From the NCBI GenBank assembly GCA_900545925.1, contig URAZ01000035.1:1-32277 (forward strand): a DNA stretch of 32,277 nt, given 5' to 3'. Origin of the DNA: an uncultured Eubacteriales bacterium (GTDB lineage Bacteria > Bacillota > Clostridia > Oscillospirales > Oscillospiraceae). Under the pieces are notes generated by a model. The model had not been told where the DNA came from. It saw nothing but the letters and a program-made list of their open reading frames with translations, and searched no databases. Shown here piece by piece: positions 7,665 to 18,300 of this stretch; positions within the stretch are counted from its first letter, which is position 1, and each line of letters starts with the position of its first letter. Position numbers and translations under genes: made by a program.

Positions 7665-9071
7665 TTAAAAACCTGTCAGCACGGCGATTTCGACCAACAC
7701 CATCTGTGCGGCAAACAGGATCAGGAAAAGCTTTCCGAACCATTTCAGCCAGCGGTCATAGCGTACATCACCCAGCCCGCAAATGATCACAATACCGCAG
7801 GTTGGCCATAACAGGTTGCTCAAACCATCGCCGAATTGGAACGTCAGGCAGGCCACCTGACGACTGACGCCCAGCACGTCGGCCAATGGCGCCATGATAG
7901 GCATGGTAGCGGCGGCCTGACCGGAGCCAGACGGGATCAGGAAGTTGATCAACGTGTGCGCCACCAGCATGAGCTGTGCTGAAATTGCAGAGGGTGCTTT
8001 TTCCAGAAGATTTCCAAGCGCATAGATGATGGTGTCCATGATCTGCGCGTGATTCATAATGACAATGATGCCCTTGGCAAGGCCGGTCAGAATGCAGCCC
8101 CACACAACGCTCCTGATACCGGCAAGCATCTCCTGACAATAGTCGTTTGGCGACCACTTATCGATCAGCGCGGCCACGGCAGACATGATAATGAACAATC
8201 CGCAGAGTTCTTTATAGCCCCACTTCCAGCGGATCATTCCCAGCATCAGGATGACCAATGTGGCGAGCACATCCAGAAGAATCAGCGTATGTCGCCATGT
8301 AAATGTGTACGAGTCTAATTGACTGCGTTCAAACGAGTGCGTACACGAATCTCCATAAACCACCGAAAGCTCCGGCTTCCGGCGCACCTTGCGTGCATAC
8401 AGCATCAGATATGCCACTGCTGCTCCCATCAGCACGACAAAGCAGACTGCGCGGTAACCGACGCCAGAATATAACTGCACACCGGCAATGGACTGCGCAA
8501 CGGCTACGGTATATGGGTTCAGCGTCGCGGCCATAAACCCGATATATTCTCCGAGCGCGATCGTGGCAAATCCCGTCATCGCGTCATATCCAAGAGCCAT
8601 CATCAGTCCGACGATCAACGGGTAGAACCCGTAAAACTCGCTGAGCATTCCAAAAAGAGAACCTCCCAGGCCAAAGACGAGCATCAGAACAGGAATCAGC
8701 ATCAGCGAGCGGCTGCCGTTTTTTTGCACCACGCGACCGATAAATGCGTGGAAAGCGCCGGTTTTGACAATGACACCGAATGTCGCGGCGCAGGTCATGA
8801 TCACAAAAATAATGTCCGCCGCGCTGACGCAGCCCTCATACAAAGAAGCAAACAGGTCGAGAAGTCCGGTGGCGGATACTTCAGATTTGCTGATCTCCTG
8901 GTAACTTCCAGCAATTGCGACCTTTCTTGCAGTGCCGTCTATATCTATTGTTTCATAGTCAAACGAACCGGAGGGAACGACCCACGTCAGAATCGCGATC
9001 ACGACCAATATGAAAAAAACGACCAGCCATGTATCCGGCAGTTTTCGCTTGCTCGTTGTGCTTTTGTGCAT
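7665..9071 (-). CDS. YfcC-family membrane transporter
   Basis: The ATG at 9071 has an AAAGGAG ribosome binding site. The 468-residue product has about 11-12 hydrophobic segments, starting with a helix at about 13-30 ending in WVVPSGSF, a sequence typical of the YfcC/AbgT-like ion-transporter group. The C-terminal pore signature is clear: LINFLIPSGSGQAAATMPIM followed by APLADVLGVSRQ and, later, FGDGLSNLLWPTCG. Members are annotated as short-chain fatty acid, basic amino acid or dipeptide transporters; few have been tested. With the M20 amidohydrolase directly downstream, it probably imports that enzyme's substrate or exchanges the product. The promoter upstream is well formed. Confidence 0.88.
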   Translation of the reverse strand: MHKSTTSKRKLPDTWLVVFFILVVIAILTWVVPSGSFDYETIDIDGTARKVAIAGSYQEISKSEVSATGLLDLFASLYEGCVSAADIIFVIMTCAATFGVIVKTGAFHAFIGRVVQKNGSRSLMLIPVLMLVFGLGGSLFGMLSEFYGFYPLIVGLMMALGYDAMTGFATIALGEYIGFMAATLNPYTVAVAQSIAGVQLYSGVGYRAVCFVVLMGAAVAYLMLYARKVRRKPELSVVYGDSCTHSFERSQLDSYTFTWRHTLILLDVLATLVILMLGMIRWKWGYKELCGLFIIMSAVAALIDKWSPNDYCQEMLAGIRSVVWGCILTGLAKGIIVIMNHAQIMDTIIYALGNLLEKAPSAISAQLMLVAHTLINFLIPSGSGQAAATMPIMAPLADVLGVSRQVACLTFQFGDGLSNLLWPTCGIVIICGLGDVRYDRWLKWFGKLFLILFAAQMVLVEIAVLTGF

Positions 9072-9128
9072 GAAGGATCTCCTTTCTTTCTGTTGCCGTG
9101 CGGCAAATGTCTGGCTTTCATGTTCTCA

Positions 9129-9157
9129 ATTATATGACATGGAGTGCACGCCGACAA
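9129..9157 (-). promoter_or_regulatory. Sigma-A promoter of the YfcC-M20 operon
   Basis: On the minus strand, TTGTCG (9157-9152) and a perfect TATAAT (9134-9129) are separated by 17 bases. Transcription would start near 9122 and give a leader of about 50 bases. Confidence 0.75.
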
Positions 9158-9183
9158 TGCAATATCCTGCTTAAAATATTGCA
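9158..9183. promoter_or_regulatory. Palindromic operator candidate upstream of the YfcC promoter
   Basis: TGCAATAT (9158-9165) and ATATTGCA (9176-9183) form a perfect 8-base inverted repeat with a 10-base centre. It abuts the -35 box of the YfcC promoter, a position suited to an activator or repressor. No regulator gene lies next to this operon, so the binding protein is unknown. Confidence 0.45.
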
Positions 9184-9283
9184 AATCATGCTGAATGTGC
9201 GCACAATTGCTTCTTTTTGGGAACAGGAAATCGCGAGAAAGGCGTTTCGTATGTCCAATTTCCCAATCAGGCAAGGAGCATAC

Positions 9284-9320
9284 TGAAAAAGAAGGCGCAT
9301 CCGGTCGAACCGGATGCGCC
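9284..9320 (-). terminator. Terminator after the giant glycanase gene
   Basis: GGCGCATCCGGT and ACCGGATGCGCC form a perfect 12-bp stem with a 3-base loop. On the minus strand it is followed by TTCTTTTTC. It begins 24 bases after the stop of the 3048-codon gene. Confidence 0.9.
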
Positions 9321-9343
9321 AAAGCAGGGGGAAGCTTGCGTTT

Positions 9344-12300
9344 TTACGGAAGTGAGACAGTCTTGCGGGCTGTTTTGTCATACATGCGGCTGAGGATCGC
9401 CGCAACCTCGCTCCGCTTGATGTCGTTCGTCGGATAGAAGGTGCCGTTTTTGTCAGAACCGGTCAGAATGCCCGCGCGGTAGAACGTATAGATCTCCAAT
9501 GCGTAAGTATCCGTTGTTATGACGTCCGGGATCTTGTTGTCCGCGACGGTATTGATCTGCCGATAGTCGCTCATCGCGCCATAGAAAATGTGGACAAATT
9601 CATTGCGCTTGACGGGGGTATTCATCTGCGCAGGCGTATAATCCAGATACATCTTTTCAATGATCCCGTTATCTACCGCGTAGCTGACATAGCTGCTGTA
9701 CCAGTACGGAGAGCCATTGCGCAGTGTGACCTTTCCGTTGTTGTTCAGCATCTGGTGCAGTGCGGCGGACAGCTTGATAGCCTGTGCAACGGTGAGCGTG
9801 TCATCCGGCTTATAGAGCGTTCTCGTTACACCGTCGATCAGATCCTTTTCCCATGCGGCGCGGACACTGTCATAATACCAGCTGCTTCTGGAGACATCGG
9901 TGAACGGGAAAGGATCTCTTTCCGGAACGCCGGGTTTGGTCGGCACAGGCGGTGTGACAGGACCGACTGGCGGCGTATAGTGGCCGGAAACACGGACGGT
10001 TTTGCCGCCAAACCAGTCCGTTCCGTTCAGACTGTACTGCACCGTATAGCTGACGGAGCTGCTGCTGTAATTAGCAGGCAGAGTCAGGGTTGCCGTTTGC
10101 TCCGCTGCATCGCCACTCGTCTGCGCAGAGATCGTGCCAGCCTTGATCTGAATGCCATTTTGCAAATTCGTGCCGGCGAGCGTGACCGTGATCATGCCGC
10201 CGTTGGAGGGAAGCTCCGTGGGCGCTACGCTATAGTCCGTCACCGACGGCTCAGTGGGCTGTGTGCCGCCGCCCGTGCCGGGAACTGTTGCGGTCAGCTC
10301 TCCCGCGAGCGTCGTTCCGTCCAGGCTGTAACGGAAGTAGTAGGTCACAGCGTCCGTGCCGGTATTTTCCGGGAGCTTGACTTCCGCGCTGCGGGAGTCA
10401 GCCGTGACCGTCGCATCAACGGCGGTCAGCGCAGTCAAATCTGTGCCCCAGTGGAACTTCGTGCCCTCTGGCAGATTCGTGCCGGTTAGGGTCAGCGTTG
10501 CCGTGCCGCCCGCAGAGGTCAGCGGCGAGGGATCTGTCGTGAGCCGGAAGTCGGTCACTGTTGGGGTTGGCTCCGCGCCGCCCTTCCGGATCGTCACATT
10601 GACCTGCCCGTTGTGCGTGATGGTCAGTGTGTAGATGCCGTTTTCATACGTTTCCGTGTAGAAGTTGTCATCGGCGAGTTTTGTACTGCCGCCATTTCTG
10701 GTGACAACTGCGGTCGGCCGTTCTCCGGTGTGCAGCGTGATCACCGTGCTCCGGAGATCGCGGTCCTTATCAAGCTTGGGATTGGAAATATGGTATTTCA
10801 TATAGTCCTGTACATAGTCCATATGATCGCCGTTCCAGTCGTTCCCGAAGCTTGTCCAGTCCGGATTCTCGCTTTCGCCGGGAACCCAAAGCTCGTCCTT
10901 GTCCGTGCGGAAGTTGTTGAGATCGATCTTAATGCTGTCAGCCGTCTCATGCGCAATCAAATAGGTATGTGGCGTCAGAGTAAAGCCCATACTGGTTGCG
11001 AATGTCGCGTCTGTGGGAGTGAGCGTAGCAGACTGATTCTTGTTTTCATTAAAGAGACTATTCATAATGAGAAGCCGTCTGCCGGTCTGTCCTGCTCCGC
11101 CGCCCAGGAGTGTCTCCACAAAGGCGTCGCCTGTGGAAAGATCTGGATACTGCGCATTCAGGATATTTATCTTATCTGCCAGATCTGCGCTTTTCAGCAC
11201 CCTGCCGAACGCGGAAGCCTCTGCATCAGACAGTTTACTGGACAGAACGGGCAGTGTGCGGTACCGGCCGCTCGTTTGCAGGAGGTTGTTGTCCTGCGCT
11301 GTACCGTACAATCCTTCAGCAAAGTTCGTCGGGAGATAGGTGTCCGTATGATAGACAGCCTTAATTTCATCCTTGACCTGCTCGCGCGTTGCAGCGGGAT
11401 TTGCAATCATATAGCGCATGGTGGGGATGATCGACTCCTTGAGAACCCAGGATGCCTCATCATAGACACCGGTGCAGAAGAAGGGATGCTCGGCGTTGAA
11501 TACCGTGCCGCCATTGACGTAGGATTGGAGCATATTCATGGCAAACAGCGTTTCAGGGAAGGTATAAACGCGGCGCACGTCTTCGTAGGTGGTATTCATG
11601 ACCGGCTCGAAGAGCTTGTGGTAGCGGATTTCGTACCACGCCCACGCATCGGTCAATGCACCCCAGTTGTCTGCAAGGCCACTCAGCCATGTGCCAAGCG
11701 CGAAGCTGCGCACCGTATTGTAGCCGCTGCTGGAGGTGCTCTTAGAGTTGATGACAAGATACTTATGATGCTTCTGCGCAGCCTTAAACAGCGTATCATT
11801 CTCAAACCATTTTTCCATCCGGTGGTTTGCATCGTCAATGTCGGTCAGAACCAGATAGATGCCCTTGGAGGAGAAGAGTTCAAGGTATTCTGCTGTCAGC
11901 TGTGCGACGGCATCCGTATCTCCATTATGATGGTTTTCGGCAAAGACAACGCCCTTGATGCAGGAATTGTTATCGATCAAATTGTTCAGCCAGTCCATAT
12001 CGATCAGATTGCGGAACGTGTTGATCGGAACACCGCCGGTCATCAGCGTCAGGTAAAGGTTGATCCCCTTTTCCTGTGCGATTGCAACATGGTATTCATA
12101 GAACTTCTGGAGATTCTCCTTATTGCCAGTGCCTCCCCATGCGTGGCCGAGATAGTCGTCGGCATGAAGCTGGATTGCCGTGTAAGGCTTGAGATCCTCT
12201 GGAATCAGCCTCCATACGCCTTCCATCGTATTGTGACCCTGCATTGGAACGCCTGGAACACCGGAATTATCCCACCATGCCGGATGCTTTGTATTTGCAT

Positions 12301-15300
12301 ACAGCGACACAAGCAGCAGCGGATGCTCCGCATCGACCAGCATACGCGGCGTGGTTGCCGGCTCTGTGGAAGTAACGACAATTTCTGCCGTAGCAGACTT
12401 GTCGTTCAGCTCAGGAAGCGTAACGTGCAGTCTGGTGCGTCCCGCCATTTTACCGGTGACGTTTTTCTGCGTCTTGCCGTCGCCGGAAAGACCGGCAATT
12501 GTGTCGTTTTCCAGTGTAAATCTAAAATCATCGCGGAAAACTACAACACGTTCAGCGTTCATTGCCATTGCAAGAACAGACTTCGATTCCCCGTCTCCAA
12601 GGCGAATGAGACCGCTGGGCTCCAGCGCGACAGAGGAGACGGTTTCATCCAGATCCGTACCGGTGTAATACGCAAAGGCATCGACCTGGATCGGGGCATT
12701 GCTCTCCGCCTCCAGGCGAACCGTGTGCTGTTTGTTTTCCAGTCCGTGCAGCTCCAGAATCGTGAACTGATACGGATTTGTGCTGCTGTTTGCATTTCCG
12801 ATCGCGACCAACACATCGTCAACATAGATCCATGCGCGACCATAATTGCTGTCCATTTGACCAATCCAACGGAAGCCGGTACCGGTAAAGGTCAGACTTG
12901 CAGTAGCGCCGGGAGCGTCATTGGCCTCCTTCGCGCTGCCTTCGTAATGATTTGCGCTGTTTTCATCGCCCCAGTTTCCGGTGTACTGGATCTGGCCGCT
13001 GTGGCTGTCCACATATACCCAGTTTCCAGCCGTACCGCCAGTTACGGTAAGCGTTGTCGTTTTGGAGCTGCCCGCAGCGGTGGCCGTAATGGTGACGGTT
13101 CCTCTGGCTGCGCCGGTCACGGTGCTGCCATCAATGGTGACCTTTCCGTCCGGAGAGGCTGCATAGCTGACAGCCGTGTCTGCGGCGTTGAAGTTCAGCC
13201 GTGTCTTTAGTGTCGAAGTTCCACCCACCGTAATGCTTGCCGGATCGGCTTCAACAGACCAGACCCGTGTAGGCACGGTTTCAATCGCCGTTTGATTGAC
13301 CTCGAATTTCTGAAGATCAATGACATTTTTATCGGCGTTATTCCAGCCTTCCTTCGGCTCAACGCTGATCAGATAGACATCAGGCGTCAAGCCTGTCTTT
13401 TCATAGACCTTTGCCGCCGGAGCCGCTGCACCATTCAGATCCACCTCACTCGTCTCGACCAAAATGGGCTCGCCGCTCGGATTATGCCGGTAGAGTCTGA
13501 CAATCGCAGTGCCAAAGTTAGTATCCTTCTGGGCGAAATAGCGGACACCCGTTCCATAGAACACCAGAGATGCCTGTGCACCCTTGGTATAGGAAGACGG
13601 ATCCTCCTGATTGAGCTTGTCGACGACCCAGCCTTCCTCAAACTGGATATGCGGAGAAAGCTGGTTGCCATTGACGCGCGAAGGAACGGAGACCCAGTTC
13701 TCGGCAGGAGCCTGCGCCGGTACAAGATTCGTCAGCGTGAACTCCTGATAGCCGTTGCCGTCAAGTGTAATGGTGTATGTGCCGGCAGCAGCGTCGAACG
13801 CCGTCTGAATCTGTTTGGACTGTCCTGCAAGGCTGCTTGTCAGCGCCAGCGTTGGTTCCGCGCCAAGACCGGAGATTGTAATCGTGGCTTTGCGCCACGT
13901 GTTTTCGCCGTGCGCGGTGTTCTGGGCGTAGCTGTCCTTGAGGTAGTTATACATCAGGCGGTTGTTGTCGGAATCCCATGTGGGAGTCGTTCCTTTCACA
14001 TAGCCTTCCCAGATCGGGTTTTTGTCGACCCAGTAGTTATTGAAGCGGAACTGGAGTGTGCCCGCCTGCGCCTCGTCCACAAGAAGCATGGAGTAGGGCT
14101 CAAATTCGATATTCGCGCCGAAGCTATTCTGCGTAAACTGGAACGATACATTCTGCTTGCTGTGCAGCGCACTGTTTTCACGGGTATCGAAGAACCAGTT
14201 GCTGTTATAGGTCAGCCAGCTCTTTGTCAGCTCGTCATAGTGCGCATAGCCAGTGCCGTTATAGCGCTGCGGATAGCGGGCGTTGAAATAGTTCTGAATG
14301 CCAGCCGCCCCACCGAGTGCCTGAACATCTGCCATGCGCAGAATATCCTTGCCTGTCGGATCCTGCGCCATCTTGGGCAGAGACGGGATCGTACCGTAGC
14401 GGCCGGTCGAGTAGGTCATCATGGTCGTTCCGTTGTTTTTGCCCTTGTTGGGGCCGGACGAACCGCTGTCGCCGTAAAGCGGGTCAAGCAGGCGGTTGGC
14501 GGCATTTGAGCCAAGCTTATTGAGCGTGCCGCCGCTCGATGCGTAGAACACCTTCGTATTCTGCATCACCTGTTCACGGGTCGGGATGGCATAGTCGCGC
14601 ATGTACTCCATGGCCTTGGCGATGCTGTACTTGTAGTTCGGCGTAAAGTAAGTCTTTGCTCCCTCATTGTCGCCGACGGCTTCGGCATGATCGGGATGCT
14701 CAAAGGTAAATACTGTTGCGCCTGTGCGCGCCTGCTGCACCATACGCATGGCAAACAGCAATTCCGGCATACTGACCGGGCCACGGCATTCCTCCGGGCC
14801 GCCCTGAACGCTGAAGGTATTCGCGCCCCACTGCGGGCCGTATCCCTCAATGAACCACATCCAGGAGTCGATCAGGCTGCCCCAGTTGCCGCACAGACCG
14901 TCCAGCCACGCGCCGAGGGCAACGCTTTCATGCGAGTTGTAGGAAACGTTGCTCCAAGCACTGGTCGTTTTGGCAAGCAGGATGTAGTTTTGGGAATACT
15001 TTTTCAGCGTCTGATAAAGCGTTTCGTTGTTCAGGAAGTATTCCAGTGTGCCGCCGTAGTCGCTGCCGCCGGAGTCCTTCGGGGCGTCGTTCATGTCGCA
15101 GTTGATGACATAGCCGCCCCATTTCGCGGCCTGCTTGACAAGCGCATCCATATAGGTGATGCGGCGGTCTCTCTCGCTGATACCGGCATTGTGGTTTTCC
15201 GAGAAGACAACACCCATCATATTCTCATTCTGCTCATAGATGCCGTCCAGCCAGTCCAGATCCAGGAACGATCCTGTGTGGGAGTTGGAGACCATCAGGA

Positions 15301-18300
15301 AGAACGGAATGTTGTCTTTCTTCGTCTCGGCAATGCGGTCAAGATACCACTTCTTGTTTGCTTCGCTGCCCTCGACTGTTCCGCTGGCATGGATCAGGAT
15401 CGCATGGTGAACGGTCTTATTGCCTGCTTGGACGGTCGGGCCCTGCCAGCCTGTTGCGTCCGACCCGGTCAGTGCGGTCCAGAAACCCTGAATGCTCTTG
15501 CCGCCCTGCAGCGGGCCTGCAAGACCATTCGCAGGATACCCTTTCCCATCATATTTGTAAAGGCCGTGCAGGAACAGAGGATTATCCTTATCGACCGTCA
15601 TACGCAGTTCACCCGCCTCCAGCGAACGGATCGTAAGCGCAACAGTCTTCTCTGACTGACCGGCTTTTACCGTGATCGCGACATCACCGGCAGTCAGTGC
15701 AGTCACAAGGCCGGTGGCGGTCACAGTTGCCTTACCTGTGTCGCTGCTGGTGTAGGTAACGGTCTTGTCTGTCGCGTTGAAGGGCACAAGCGCCGAGATT
15801 TGCAGGGTATCGTCTACCCAGAGCGTTTTCTCAGTGGGAGAAACACCGTAGAGATGGTTACTGATGGTTGCAGACGTGTCATAACGAACCTCGAATTTGT
15901 TCAGGTCGATGACGCCGCTGTCAAGACCACCGCCGTGCTTGCGCTTAATGGTGATTCTGTGATAGCCTTCCTCAAGCTCTCTCTCGAGAATTTTGTTGTC
16001 CATCGCGCCCGGCGCATTGCGATGCAGATCATATGTTTCAGGCGTGCCATCGTCGATCTGAACCTCTACCTCACCGAAGTTCGTTTCATACTGCGCATAG
16101 TAGCGGATGCCAGAGCCATAGAAGTACAGCGTCGCGGTTGATCCCTCTGCACCGGCAAAGCGGTTGGGTGCCTCATAGGTCCATGCGCCGTCAAAGTGAA
16201 TGTTTGCATCGTCAGATGCCGGAACCGGAACCCATCCGTCTTCGCCGGCGGGAGGCGGCGTGGGTGTATCCGGCGAATACGGCGCGCCCAAGGTCGGGAG
16301 CGTATCCGTCAGGAAGTTCTCAAACTCCGTATAGGCAATGCGCCAGTGATTTCCGGGCTGTTCCTTGCCGCCGGAGTACCAGACGCTCAGCTTACCGTCC
16401 GCATCATAGGTAAAGCTGGAGCGATAAATGAAGTTCTGATCCCATTGCCCGCTGCGCGGCGAAAGAATGGGGTTGGGATAAGTCGTCCATAGTTCGCCGT
16501 CCGCCGATTTGGCAAAGAACAGATCTGTATGGTTGGAGCCGCCGCCTTTCGGATACGCGCAAATCAACGCCCAGTATTCTCCGCTTCCATCTGCGCCGAC
16601 GTTCGGGATCCACTGAACGTCCAGATGCCACGGAATCCAGCTGTTTTGCAGCACCAGCGTGGGCTTGAGCGATTTCGCCTCGCCCCATTCTGTACCGTTT
16701 GTGGAGCGGCGAAGCTCAACGAAGCCGTTCTGATTGTTCCATCCGGTCGGTGCAACGCCCTGATCGGAGTTGTTCGACCACATCAGCCATGTATTCGCAT
16801 CACGCCGGACAACGGCAGGCGACTGCATATCGTAGTGATAGGTTGATGTCACCAGATCGGTGTAGGGATTTTCCTGTCCCGCGTCCTTTTGTACAGCATA
16901 GGTAAAACCACTGCCGCCCTGCGTCGCCGCAACGCGGATGCGGCGCAGAATAGATGGCTTGAAATTGCTCGTTCCGATTTGACCATAATTCTGCGCATCC
17001 TGCTCCCAGACGTAATAGACCCAGAGCTCGTCGCTGACAGGATCGTAGATCACGTCGTTGTCGCAGTTGTGCGTGCCGTCCGGCTCTCTCTCGACTACGC
17101 TCAATGGGTTGGGAATTCCCTCCGCCGACCAGATCTTTCCGTCATCTGACCATACAAGGCACGGATTCTCAAACTGCGAATTGCCCTCCTGATTTGGCGT
17201 GACTGCCATCCAGAAGCGATGCCCACCCCATGTGCCAAGCGGCGTGCCGCCCACACCGTTCACCAGCGTGAAGTCCAGCACGTCCGGGTGCGTGACGTTA
17301 TTGGGTGTCTTGCCCTGATATTCATAGGTCGGGATGGTCAGCACATCGCGGAACTGATAAGGTACGGGAAGCGGATCCTGCTGTTTCTCAGTGGACCAGA
17401 CCTCGACCTCGATATAGTGACCGCCCTTTCCCTTGTCATGGCCGTCATTCCAGATGCGGACGTAGCGAGCTGTGAACGGGCCACTGTCAATCTGCACTTC
17501 CAGTCCGTTCTGAGCGGCTGTCCAATTTGCGTTATAGACTTCCTTTGTAGTTCCGTCCCGGAAGTCCTCGGTCGTACTGAGGATGATGTGCAGATCCTTG
17601 AGTGTTCTGCCGTCACTCCAGTAATTCCAGAAATTGACCTTGCTGACGGGGTATTCGTTGCCAAGGTCGATTTGCGCATAGGACGGGTCGTTCATGTCCT
17701 GTGCTTTGTCCTTGCAGACCTCGATATATTTTGCGTTATCTTTAATGCCATCTGTCAGCCAGCTGTTCGGACGGTCACTTCCGCCACCCCATTTATTTAC
17801 AATTACACCACAGCCCGCCGCGACATTATATAGCGTAGTCTCGGGCGCGCCGCCGGTGTGCTCCGTGCCGTAGACCTCGATCTCAAAGTAGTGTGCGCCC
17901 TGTCCTGCGCCAGCGGTATGCCCGTTGTTCAGGATACGCACATACTGTGCTTCTGTCGGTGCCGCCAATCTGATAGTATCCCCGGCTACAGTTGCATTCG
18001 GAAACTGCTCCTTATCACCAGTACCAAGGCCAAAGAAGTTCTCTTTGTCCGCGTTCCAGATGATGCTGTAGGTGTCAAACGTGCTGCTGTCAGATGCCAG
18101 CACGACCAGATTTTTCAGTGCGCGGCCGTGATAAACAAACAGCTTCATTTCGGTAAGACTGTATTTCTTGCCGAGATCCAGCTGAATCCAGTAGGTTGGA
18201 TTCACCGGCTTCGTTTCATTTTTTTCCTGAGTCTGGTCGTTGCCAACAACAAAATACTTGTTGTCGTTATGGCTTGTGTCACCATCGACGACCAGTGATG

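Noticed and set aside
10613..13210. 865-codon open frame on the plus strand, with others at 9590-10489 and 13292-14509
   Set aside because: They are opposite-strand shadows of the giant enzyme gene: no ribosome binding site, odd residue composition rich in Arg, Cys and Ile, and no recognisable domain. The minus-strand frame has a signal peptide and clear domains from end to end.
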